From: Zygnema circumcarinatum
Taxonomy: Eukaryota > Streptophyta > Zygnematophyceae > Zygnematales > Zygnemataceae
DNA length: 22,500 nt
Assembly: GCA_037447605.1 (NCBI GenBank)
Contig: CM074822.1
Location: 1,296,520-1,319,019 of the forward strand
Direction: 5' to 3'
The notes under the pieces are model-generated. The model was given only the letters and a program-made list of their open reading frames with translations. It was not told the origin of the DNA and searched no databases. Both the position numbers and the translations under genes were made by a program. Below, piece after piece: positions 8,402-16,317 of this stretch; the stretch's first letter is position 1, and the number at the start of each line of letters is the position of its first letter.

Positions 8402-8703
8402 GCACTTACCTACCCATCACTGAGATCAATGATATTCGATGGAGGGATAATAGCATTGATCTCACGATGGCAAAGCCATCAATTGTACAGGGATAAAATC
8501 ATGGGGAACCAATAGAATCGTTCACAAAGGACCTAAAAACAAAAAGAAAGAGCTAATAACCGGAAAGCGACTTCTAGGCCCAACAACACGGCGCTAGAAC
8601 ATTGTTCGGCACGTCACGCGAGGGAGGGGGTGGAAGACCGCCGGGCCGGGCTCCAACAACCGCGGCACGCCGAACTTACCGCGGCACTTACCTACCCATC
8701 ACT
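8402..8703. repeat. 20-bp direct repeat bounding a 262-bp segment
   Basis: An identical 20-mer occurs at 8402-8421 and 8684-8703. The segment between begins with the structured repeat at 8422. The second copy is followed by a T run (about 8708-8726). Identical flanks of this length suggest a target-site duplication or local duplication. On the minus strand each copy contains AG/GTAAGT, a perfect splice-donor consensus. Confidence 0.65.
8422..8525 (+). repeat. Structured dispersed repeat, copy 1
   Basis: A 10-bp inverted repeat GAGATCAATG (8422-8431) / CATTGATCTC (8454-8463) is followed two bases later by a second hairpin GATGGC-AAA-GCCATC (8466-8480), then AATTGTACAGGG, and ends around AATCGTTCAC. 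The same layout recurs at 10013. I do not recognise the family; it does not match tRNA, 5S or spliceosomal RNAs. Confidence 0.7.
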
Positions 8704-8770
8704 TTGATTTTTTTTTTTTTTTTTTTCTTTGATTGCGCTTAAAAGTTGGCGTAGCCTAATTTTGAGACAA

Positions 8771-8802
8771 TACGACCGTATGACCGTACATATACGGTCG
8801 TA
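8771..8802. repeat. Perfect 11-bp inverted repeat
   Basis: TACGACCGTAT (8771-8781) and ATACGGTCGTA (8792-8802) are exact reverse complements around a 10-nt loop. They lie just outside the left end of the fold-back element. No matching structure is seen beyond its right end. Confidence 0.75.
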
Positions 8803-8812
8803 CGAATGTTCA

Positions 8813-9806
8813 TTTAAAACGGTTGTAGGGTATTTTAAGGGTAGTGATATTTCCACCCCTTTTTTGGATCCAAACACCCCTTCCCGGCCGGGCAGATGTC
8901 AAAAAGGATTAAAAGCGGAAAATGGCTTTTTCACACCTTTTTGGAATCGATACCACCCTCCATCGGCAGATTTATTGCTGCGAAACAAGGAAAATGATAA
9001 CCCATCACCCCATTTGAATATCCCGCTTACCTGATTTTTTTTTCACGCGTGCGGTCAATCGCAGCCGTCGATTCCCTCGCAGATCGCAACACGGCAGATT
9101 ACTATTTGATCGGCAGCCGGGCTCGGTCACAGCGCGGGGCACCTGCCCACGTATCCCGCCAAAGTCGTCTCAAAAGTTTGTCCGTACAAATGGCGTACGA
9201 TCGCAATGTGAGGAACCCAAAATTTTGTACATTGAGATCTTGAACCAATCATAATTTTCCACGTCAAAAATGAAACACGTGGCAGATGTTGATTGGCTGC
9301 GAGCTAAAATTGACGAGATCTCGGGCCGAGGGACGCGCGCACTCGCACTTGCGATTTGGCTTTGACGGGACTCGTGGGCGCTTTCCATTCGCTAAGATCG
9401 AGCCCGGCTGCAGATCGAACGGTGATTTGCAGTGGTGCGATCTGCGAGGGAATCGACAGCTGCGATTGACACACACGTGTGAAGGACGGACACCCGCGAA
9501 CGATCTTGTGGCGGACGGATCTTCCGCTCCGAGCGGATTCGGGCAGGCAGATAATTCTTTCCCTCAAAAAAAAAATTCAGGGAGGCGGGATACAGTATTC
9601 AAAATGCGGTGACGTGGTATCATTTTCCTTGGTTAGCAAAAATAAAATCAGCCGACGGAAGAAGGTAGGTATCGATTCCAAAAAGGTGTGAAAAAGCATT
9701 TTCTGTTTTTAATCCCTTCTGAAATCTGCCCGGCCGGGAAGGGGTGTTTGGATCCAAAAAAGGGGTGGAAATATCACTACCCTATTTTAAAAGAGTTTTA
9801 AAACTC
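8813..9806. mobile_element. ~1 kb fold-back element (two long inverted arms)
   Basis: 8813-9270 and 9272-9806 are imperfect reverse complements along nearly their whole length. Well-matched blocks include the palindromic CCCGGCCGGG context near 8884 and 9732, the GGAATCGATACC block (about 8942-8954 versus 9668-9680), and CGATTCCCTCGCAGATCGCA (about 9067 versus 9440). The arms meet around 9271 with almost no unique core and no transposase-like frame, so it looks like a non-autonomous fold-back/MITE-type element. Ends are approximate: the left begins near TTTAAAAC and the right near the palindrome GAGTTTTAAAACTC (9793-9806). I saw no clear target duplication. Confidence 0.8.
9245..9296. promoter_or_regulatory. 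Inverted pair of ERSE motifs (cluster A)
   Basis: CCAAT 9245-9249, nine bases, CCACG 9259-9263 on the + strand; CGTGG 9278-9282, nine bases, ATTGG 9292-9296 is the same element on the - strand. CCAAT-N9-CCACG is the published ER stress response element bound by NF-Y with ATF6-type bZIP factors (bZIP28 in plants). The pair sits at the centre of the fold-back element, about 1.1 kb upstream of the SDHAF2 start. CCACGTCA at 9259-9266 is also a TGACGTGG (UPRE) site in reverse. Confidence 0.7.
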
Positions 9807-9920
9807 TGAGAGGGTGGGGTTCCATCAGGGTGTTTTTGGGTCGTTTTGGGCGTTTTGCGGGTTACTGTACTACGGTAGTGCGTGAAGGGCTCGTTCGGTA
9901 CGCCGGTACATGGAGAATCT

Positions 9921-9954
9921 CCAATGGCGAGTACACGTGGCGCGTCGCCATTGG
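9921..9954 (-). promoter_or_regulatory. ERSE motif upstream of SDHAF2 (cluster B)
   Basis: CGTGG 9936-9940, nine bases, ATTGG 9950-9954 is an exact CCAAT-N9-CCACG on the minus strand. It is embedded in a wider inverted repeat, CCAATGGCGA (9921-9930) with TCGCCATTGG (9945-9954). It ends 408 bp before the SDHAF2 ATG. A second CCAAT at 9921 faces the same G-box from the other side at a shorter spacing. Confidence 0.7.
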
Positions 9955-10012
9955 AAGTTTATTAACGACGTTTAAGAATTTCTGTTCACATGGTAACCAA
10001 TAGAATATGAGA

Positions 10013-10135
10013 GAGATCAATGCGATCCTTCCTTTAATAGATATATGTGAACGGCTCGAAGGGGGATTGATGTGGTATTGATCTCACGATGGCGAGGCCA
10101 TCAAATGTACAGGGGGAAAATAATAAGTAATCGAT
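10013..10135 (+). repeat. Structured dispersed repeat, copy 2
   Basis: GAGATCAATG (10013-10022) pairs with ATTGATCTC (10077-10085), followed two bases later by GATGGC-GAG-GCCATC (10088-10102), then AAATGTACAGGG and AATCGATTCAC. Compared with copy 1, both stems are conserved while the hairpin loop (AAA to GAG) and the long loop change, as expected if structure matters. Same orientation as copy 1. Confidence 0.7.
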
Positions 10136-10146
10136 TCACTATATGT

Positions 10147-10200
10147 ACACGTGGTGGCTCGAAGATTTTCCACGTGTCGCCATTTGCTTGGTCCACGTCA
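10147..10200. promoter_or_regulatory. Inverted G-box pair and UPRE-like site upstream of SDHAF2
   Basis: ACACGTGG (10147-10154) and CCACGTGT (10170-10177) are exact inverted G-boxes 15 bp apart. At 10187-10197, CTTGG-T-CCACG differs by one base from ERSE-II (ATTGG-N-CCACG), and 10193-10200 (CCACGTCA) is an exact TGACGTGG bZIP site in reverse. All lie 160-215 bp before the SDHAF2 ATG, a plausible promoter position. Confidence 0.6.
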
Positions 10201-10316
10201 CTTCCTTCATTGAACGTGGAGCCTTCTCTGGCTGCCATGTGTCCTATCCCATCAGACTGCAGGACCTCCCTTCCCTCGCCCACACCAGCTCCAACGTCCA
10301 AACTTTGAAGACTCAC

Positions 10317-10350
10317 CCCTCCCTCTCTCTCTCTCTCTCGCTCTCTCTCG
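10317..10350. repeat. (CT)n leader tract before SDHAF2
   Basis: CTCTCT repeats end 12 bp before the SDHAF2 ATG. Such CT-rich leaders are common in plant 5' UTRs, so this is probably in the transcript leader. Confidence 0.75.
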
Positions 10351-10361
10351 CGTCTCCCGCC

Positions 10362-12011
10362 ATGGCGCCACGCCTTCTCTCACTCCGGAGAATCTTCCCG
10401 CAGCCAGCCATGGCTGCCACGTGGCAGCGCCTCTTTCCAGAGGAAGCGGTAGCAGCACAGCGGAGCCTCCACAGCGCTGCCAGCCTCGGAAGCGGCAGCT
10501 TCCGGGAATCTTCTAGGAGGCCAGCCCCAGATTTTTATTACAGAGAGTAAGCTTAAAACCCGTTCGCCCTTTCCTTTTCTCTTGTTTTCATATGCATGTG
10601 ATTTTGCTTGATCAATAATACAAAATTTTGTTTCTTTTAAGAATAAAATTCCGTAGTTTTTTTTTTCAGATTGCAAAATTTTTCTGCTTATTGAGGATTT
10701 GCGTTATATTGCATTGCATGGGATGGGCGCTCCAGAGTAGGAACATTCAGTACCAATATTTGTTCAAATGAGACGGCTTCTGGAGCTACAAGCACTTCAA
10801 ATTTTGAAGCGGAAAATCGACGGAAGACGCTGAACAGGTGTGATCATAGAACCTGTTACGCCCTGAACCCTGAACTCGGATCAGAGGCAGAGGCTTTGGA
10901 CTTTGAAACTCTCAATCTTAACACCCCTCAATCTTCTGAAGCTTGTCAACTGCAGATTTGACTTCCTCAACCTGAGAACACCCTATCATTGCAAACCCTA
11001 ATCGAGTATACATTTTAACTTTTGTGCAGTGGTTAACCATGGTTAACCAACATTTGACTGCCCTCAGGAATGAGTTTTCAAGGCTTTCCAAACCCTATCC
11101 CTATTTTTTTCCGTTCCAAGCACACATTCAGCCCTAACGAAAGGCTGTTGAGATAAGCAAAGGGCTTGGAGAAGTCAGCATTAAATATTTGTTTTCCCCT
11201 TCGTTTTTCTTCTGTTGCCCTTTCGCAAAACAGAATTTTGTATCGAAGCCGTCAACGTGGGTACTTGGAGTTGGACCTTCTCCTTGGAAAGTGGGCAGAT
11301 GAAAATATTACAAAACTGGACCCTCACATGATGAATGCGCTTGTGGTACTTTTGGAAGAGGTAAGTTAAACTGTAATTTCGGTTCACCTTTTTGCTGTCC
11401 TTATTTGAATGAAGTATCAAAAAAATTTCCCTCTTCTCTCTCTCTCTCCCCCCCTCTCCCCCTCACCCCCCTCTCTCTCTCTCTCGTTGCAGTGGGTGCG
11501 TTCTTTCTTAACTGAACTAATGCCTTTGTACAGAGAAAGGCTGAGTGTGCTTGTGCTCCACGTCATATATCGACTGAATTTGAACTGAACGGAACGGAGG
11601 TTCTATGTGGATGCAGGAAAATCCGGATCTTTGGAAATGGCTGACAGGCCAAGGGGAGGCTCCTCCAGAGACGGCGTCCAATCCGGTGCTGCCACCTGAC
11701 CTCCGTGCTGCCTCCATGTTCCATGTTTCTCCAGTTTCCATCTCCTTCTCGAATTTTTCCTTTACATTTCCAATTTTTGCGATGGAAATTAGTAACCCAC
11801 ACTCCCATTTTTCTCTTTTTTTTTTTGCTATTTTATCATTCGTATTATTTTTACTTTTCAGGTGTTTGTGGCGCTGCATAAACAGATTATGAACAGTCTG
11901 GCAATGCATTCGGACCCCCAAACGAGGGCGAGTCCGGGGTCTGCGTGGGTGAGGGGATGGGAGGACCGTGACAGGAGGATGCCAGGTGTCACGCCCACAG
12001 GAAACCAATGA
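10362..12011 (+). CDS. SDHAF2: Succinate dehydrogenase assembly factor 2 (mitochondrial)
   Basis: Exons 10362-10546, 11234-11360, 11617-11685, 11862-12011; 531 nt, 176 residues. It belongs to the SDHAF2/Sdh5/SdhE family, which helps attach FAD covalently to the flavoprotein subunit of complex II in the mitochondrial matrix. The first ~60 residues are rich in Arg, Ser and Ala without acidic clusters at the start (M-A-P-R-L-L-S-L-R-R), as in a mitochondrial presequence. Exon 2 holds the family signature R-S-R-Q-R-G-Y-L-E-L-D (residues 66-76, with the RGxxELD core). Exon 3 holds N-P-D-L-W-K-W-L-T-G (106-115). Exon 4 ends W-V-R-G-W-E-D and G-N-Q, as in land-plant homologues. Intron phases are 2, 0, 0. 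The ATG is in good context (GCCATGG). The donor of exon 3 (CCG/GTGCTG) is weak, but only that junction gives the conserved S-N-P-V-F. Length fits plant family members. Confidence 0.93.
11030..11049. repeat. Perfect 20-bp palindrome in SDHAF2 intron 1
   Basis: TGGTTAACCATGGTTAACCA equals its own reverse complement and is built from two GGTTAACC units. It lies in the first SDHAF2 intron. It could be a dimeric factor site (GGTTAA is a GT-element core) or chance structure. Confidence 0.8.
11433..11484. repeat. CT/C-rich tract in SDHAF2 intron 2
   Basis: CTCTCTCTCCCCCC units about 70-180 nt downstream of the exon 2 donor. Not part of the exon 3 acceptor, which lies further on at 11616. Confidence 0.8.
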
Positions 12012-12540
12012 GAGGAGAGGGGATGGAGGCTGATCAGTGGTGGCGACAACATGCACGGAAAATGTGAAAATGTGAGGGAAGAAGGAAGATGGGGTGGTGT
12101 TGGGAAAGATGTGGAGGAAGGAAAGCATGGGGAAGAGTGTTTTTCAGGCTCCCCTTATATGTGAACTCTAATATTGTTGTTCATGTTGTTCACGCTCATG
12201 TTCATGCTGTTGTTGTACAACCTTTGTGCATGTGCATGTACTAATGATTGACCACCACGTGTGATGAGAACACGGGCGTTTAAACTGAACGGCGCTCCAT
12301 GTGCTCACATCGGATACGGTACAGTTGCAACAGAGTGCATGGCCGTCCTTCGCTTGTGTCCCTCCGTGGCGAGGGGTTCGCATGTTTCGCATTGTTCTCT
12401 TCTCCATGTTGTTGTGGAACATGTTGTTGTACCTTTCATAAAATGGTCATCATGAGATCATTGTAAATTGATCCCCTCATTCTTTATATCCAAACAGATT
12501 CGCTTTCCATGTAAAACCTTCACAGATCGGACAATTAGAC
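12012..12540. other. SDHAF2 3' flank, no gene recognised
   Basis: Contains several TTGTTGTAC/ATGTTGTTGT words (12170-12230 and 12400-12431) and a G-box-like CCACGTGT at about 12254. It probably includes the SDHAF2 3' UTR. No AATAAA is present and open frames look random. Confidence 0.45.
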
Positions 12541-12548
12541 AAACCAGT

Positions 12549-12698
12549 CGACTGGTTGGCAACCAGTGGTTGCGGACCGAAACAACCATTCGACTGGTTG
12601 CCAACCAGTGCCGCCGGATCGAAACAACCATTCGACTGGTTGCCAACCAGTGGTTGCGGACCGAAACAACCAGTCGACTGGTTGCCAACCAGTAGACG
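12549..12698. repeat. 42-bp tandem repeat with internal palindrome
   Basis: Units start at 12549, 12591, 12633 and 12675 (the last partial). Each begins CGACTGGTTG(C/G)CAACCAGT, itself a near-perfect palindrome (ACTGGTT / AACCAGT), followed by a GGTTGCGGACCGAAACAACCA segment that differs in unit 2. Because 42 is a multiple of 3 and the unit lacks stops, several frames on both strands stay open; these are not genes. The following 12700-12740 carries related CCAATGGTTG words. Confidence 0.9.
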
Positions 12699-12831
12699 TC
12701 CAACCATTGCTATCCAATGGTTGTCCAATGGTTGCCGATCTACTGGTCCGAACTGTGAAAACCTTGAAAACAGTTCAACTGTGGGTCTAACTGTAGTACA
12801 GAGATACTAAACTCTTAACCATGTGCGTGGC

Positions 12832-12845
12832 ATACCGTATACGGT
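12832..12845. repeat. 14-bp palindrome TACCGTATACGGTA
   Basis: A perfect self-complementary 14-mer in the SDHAF2-NOP58 intergenic region (coordinates within one or two bases). No function can be read from it. Confidence 0.6.
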
Positions 12846-13072
12846 AACTGGTTTCGTACAGTTCTTGAACGGGAAATCTGTTGGAGTCCACAGTGGACCT
12901 GACGAGATCATTTCCTAGTCGCTCCTCTAATGGCGGCCCTTGACCAATACTTTATTTTATTTGAAAATTGAACCTTAAACCCCTGAAGTCCACTCCGTGG
13001 GATCAACAATTCGCCGGAAATTCCGGAGGCCGCCGCCCCTATAGTCAGCGAAAACGACTACTGGAAGGTCAA

Positions 13073-13125
13073 CCAATCGAAATTCGCCACGTCGAAAGTT
13101 TGGACACGTGGCTAGTTACTATTGG
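13073..13125. promoter_or_regulatory. Inverted pair of ERSE motifs upstream of NOP58 (cluster C)
   Basis: CCAAT 13073-13077, nine bases, CCACG 13087-13091 on the + strand; CGTGG 13107-13111, nine bases, ATTGG 13121-13125 on the - strand. Both are exact CCAAT-N9-CCACG. The layout is almost the same as cluster A, with a 15-base rather than 14-base gap between the two facing half-elements. The pair ends 430 bp before the NOP58 ATG. Confidence 0.7.
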
Positions 13126-13209
13126 ATGTTGCTGAGTAGTGTGCAGTACGGTGCGAAACCCTAATTTTGGTTAAGGGCCGAACTGGGAGGTGCTCTGCCG
13201 CCGCCTCTG

Positions 13210-13550
13210 CGCTGCGTGGAAGGGGGAGTGGGAGAGAGTGCGAGAGTGGGAGAGGGATTGGGAGAGAGAGGGGGGGAGTGGGAGAGAGAGGCGAAGGGAG
13301 AGAAGAGAGGAGAGGAGAAGAGCAGGAGTGAGGGAGGGACTACGTGAAATTGTGGGAGAGATTAGGTGTGGAGTGGCCTGAGTGATCCCTCTCTTTGGAG
13401 GGAGAGGGAGAGGGAGAGGAAGGAAGGATTTTAAGGAGGAGTTGGCGACGGAGGAAGGAAGATTGAAGGGGGAGAAAGAGGAGAGGGGGCGAGAGAGGGA
13501 AGTGTGAGTGAGGGGGCAGAGGTAGTAGGAGGAAGAGCTCGAAAAGGAGC
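13210..13550. repeat. GA-rich leader region of NOP58
   Basis: GGGAGAGAG-type units run up to a few bases before the NOP58 ATG at 13556. It is probably promoter and 5' UTR. No conserved upstream frame is visible. Confidence 0.7.
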
Positions 13551-13555
13551 TGAAG

Positions 13556-15057
13556 ATGTTGCTCCTTTTCGAAACTCCTGCAGGCTACGCTCTCTTTAAA
13601 GTCCTCAACGACAAGAAATTAGACCAAGTTGAGGTGAGATTCAGCAACCCTTTCCAGGAAAATGTAGCACAAAAAAATTAAAGATGTGGTTGCTTGAAAT
13701 GTAGCTGAAACACTCTTTAAATTCAGTTATCGAAAATTGGGTTTTGTTGGGTTTGTGGAAGGACTTCCAATTGCCGCTGATCATTTGATAAAGTCATGAC
13801 TTTTGTCTGTATCTTGACTTTATCGGACGTAAAAAATGCAGTTTCTTGAAGAAGGCGACCTCTTTGTAACTTGCTAAAACTAACTTTAAATTAACCAGAA
13901 GTTCTTCGTTCTGCATCAAATTGATGGTACACTTCTCAATTGAGATTGTTTCTCATTGCCAGCTGGCATCTGGACGCTAGAAACCCTGAAATTTAGGCGG
14001 GGAGCTGAGATCTAAGGCTTATAAAGCTCTGGCTTTTGGGTCTTGAGGGCTTGGTTGGGATGATTGTTTCATTCAGATAGTCTTCAAGTGTTGCAAAGGT
14101 CAGAATTGCGACTGAAAGTGTTTGGAAGCACAATAGGAATGACACACTTTCGGAATTCGAAGTCAGTACTCTCTGTCTCGCGAACTAGGTAGTTACAGCG
14201 AGATGTGAAGTACTTCCTTCGAAATACATTCCATATCGAAAGTGTTCAAGTCTGAAACCTTTGATTGTCCGAAGTTTGAGTTTGGGTTCTCAATGTTGAG
14301 AGTGGTTAGGGTTAGGTCGAACACTCAGAACTGGTCAACTGCAAACCCTGCTTGTCAGTGCTCCAGCTCAGTTCAGCTCAGTTCAGCTCAGTTCAGTTCA
14401 GTTCAGTCCTGCTCATTTTGTTCAGTTCAGTTCTGTTTTATTCACGTCAGTTCCGTTCTGTTTAGAAATATTCAGTTCAGTTCTGTTCAGTTCGGTTCTG
14501 TTCAGTTCAGTTTCAGCTCAGCTCAGTTCAGTTCATCTCAGGTTTAGTCCAATACTGGGTCACAATTCCACCCTCAAACAGTCCCATTACTTTAATTCTC
14601 ATATGTCCTCTCTCGAATGCTCTTGTTTTTTTCTGAAAGTGAAAACACGGAGCTTTATGTCGTTTGAGTGCTTCTGCAAGGAAGGGCAGCATCCGCATTG
14701 ACTAGTCGTGTTGCACCTATTCTTAGTGTTCTATCCTATGTCTGCTTTACAACGGCAGAATGTTACAATCTACTGAAGGTCCTTAACGATGTTTGAAGTC
14801 TTTAAGCCAAGTCGCAATCATAGTATGGCATTATTCTGCTGACCTTTGTGAAGACTGCGCTTGAAGCGTTTGCAAAACTGCGTCCATGGAACCGTTCCGA
14901 GTTGAATGTCCTTCCCTTTCGTCACTCAGGATTGCCTCCTTGTTTCCAAAAACACGTCTCACGTTTCTGAGGGGTCGGAATGGACAGGATGTGTCGAAGC
15001 TGTTCGAAACTATGGAAAGCGCCACCAAGGTATGTGACATTGTTGAGATGGGGAGAG

Positions 15058-15112
<55 letters not shown>

Positions 15113-16200
15113 GGGAGCGAGTTATGTTCTTAAAACCGATATTGTAAGGATGGGTATGCTAATAAGGAGAATTAAACTCTGGATTTTAGGAAGGCCTCCT
15201 TTAAAGTTTCTGTCGCAGTTTTTTACTCTTTTGACAGCCGCTTCCTAATACTCATCATCCCCCCCCCCTCCGTCCCCTCCCTTTTTCCTTTCTTTTTTGA
15301 CTGGCAGTTGGTCAAGCTGAAAGCTTTTGAAAAATTTGAGAATACGACCGACGCATTGGCTGCAGCCACGGCCCTTGTGGACAGTAAATTGAGCAAAGGG
15401 CTGCGGAAATTCATTAAAGCTCAATGTCAGGGGGAGACTTTAGCGATTGCCGATTCGAAGCTCGGAAGCATAATCAAGGAAAAGCTGGTGAGTTTTCAGT
15501 TACAGTTTCAGTTGCAGTTGCAGTTTGGGATACCCATGTGAATCTGGCTGTTGTATATGTATTTGATGATGTGAGCTGTTTGTTGAAACTTGGTCCAGTT
15601 ATATTTACCTTTCTTCGTCCAGTTCCTATGATTGATTCTCGTCCTTTGTTTCTCTCTTTCCATCCGTATCTCTACTCCCTCTCCTCCTTCCCACCCCGGT
15701 CTCTCCTTCTCTCCCCCCACACTTCTCCCCCTTCCCCGTCCATTTCCCCCCTTTGCCTCTCCTCTCCTCCTCTCCTCCTCTCCTCTCCCCTCTCGTCCTT
15801 CCGCTCTCTCCCTTCATTTTCCATTGCGTCACTCGTGTTTTTCCTTCATCCCCTCTCCACTCCCTCCCTCTCCCTCCCTCTCCCTCCCCCTCCCTCCCTC
15901 TCTCTCCCTCACTCTCCCTCTCTCTCTCTCCCCCCCCCCAAGCTCTCACACTGACTTGCTGCTGAAGCATGCAGGGTATCAGTTGCATACATGGAGCCGC
16001 CGTTATGGAGTTAATGAGAGGAGTTCGCAGCCATTTGGGCGAACTTATCGCAGGACTTGCAGGAAATGACATGGCCCCTATGAGCCTAGGGCTCAGTCAT
16101 AGCCTCTCCCGCTACAAGCTGAAGTTCAGCCCCGATAAGGTGGGCTACAACTTGCCATACTTTTGTCAATAGATCCATCTTGCAAGGAAAGAGAGGGAGG

Positions 16201-16255
<55 letters not shown>

Positions 16256-16256
16256 G

Positions 16257-16317
<61 letters not shown>

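Noticed and set aside
8422-8525. Structured repeat as a Helitron 3' end or spliceosomal RNA
   Set aside because: No CTRR follows the hairpin, and none of the conserved U1, U2, U5 or U6 sequence blocks are present.
12259-12330. GTGATGA followed by CTGA as a snoRNA candidate
   Set aside because: There is no terminal CTGA at a suitable distance and no closing stem.
12549-12698. CRISPR array
   Set aside because: Contiguous tandem units with no unique spacers, in a eukaryotic intergenic region.
12468-12810. Overlapping open frames on both strands of the 42-bp repeat
   Set aside because: A repeat of 42 bp without stops keeps frames open automatically. There is no family resemblance and no splice or start context.
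15561-15640. TTGATGATG in NOP58 intron 3 as a C box
   Set aside because: No D box within normal snoRNA length.
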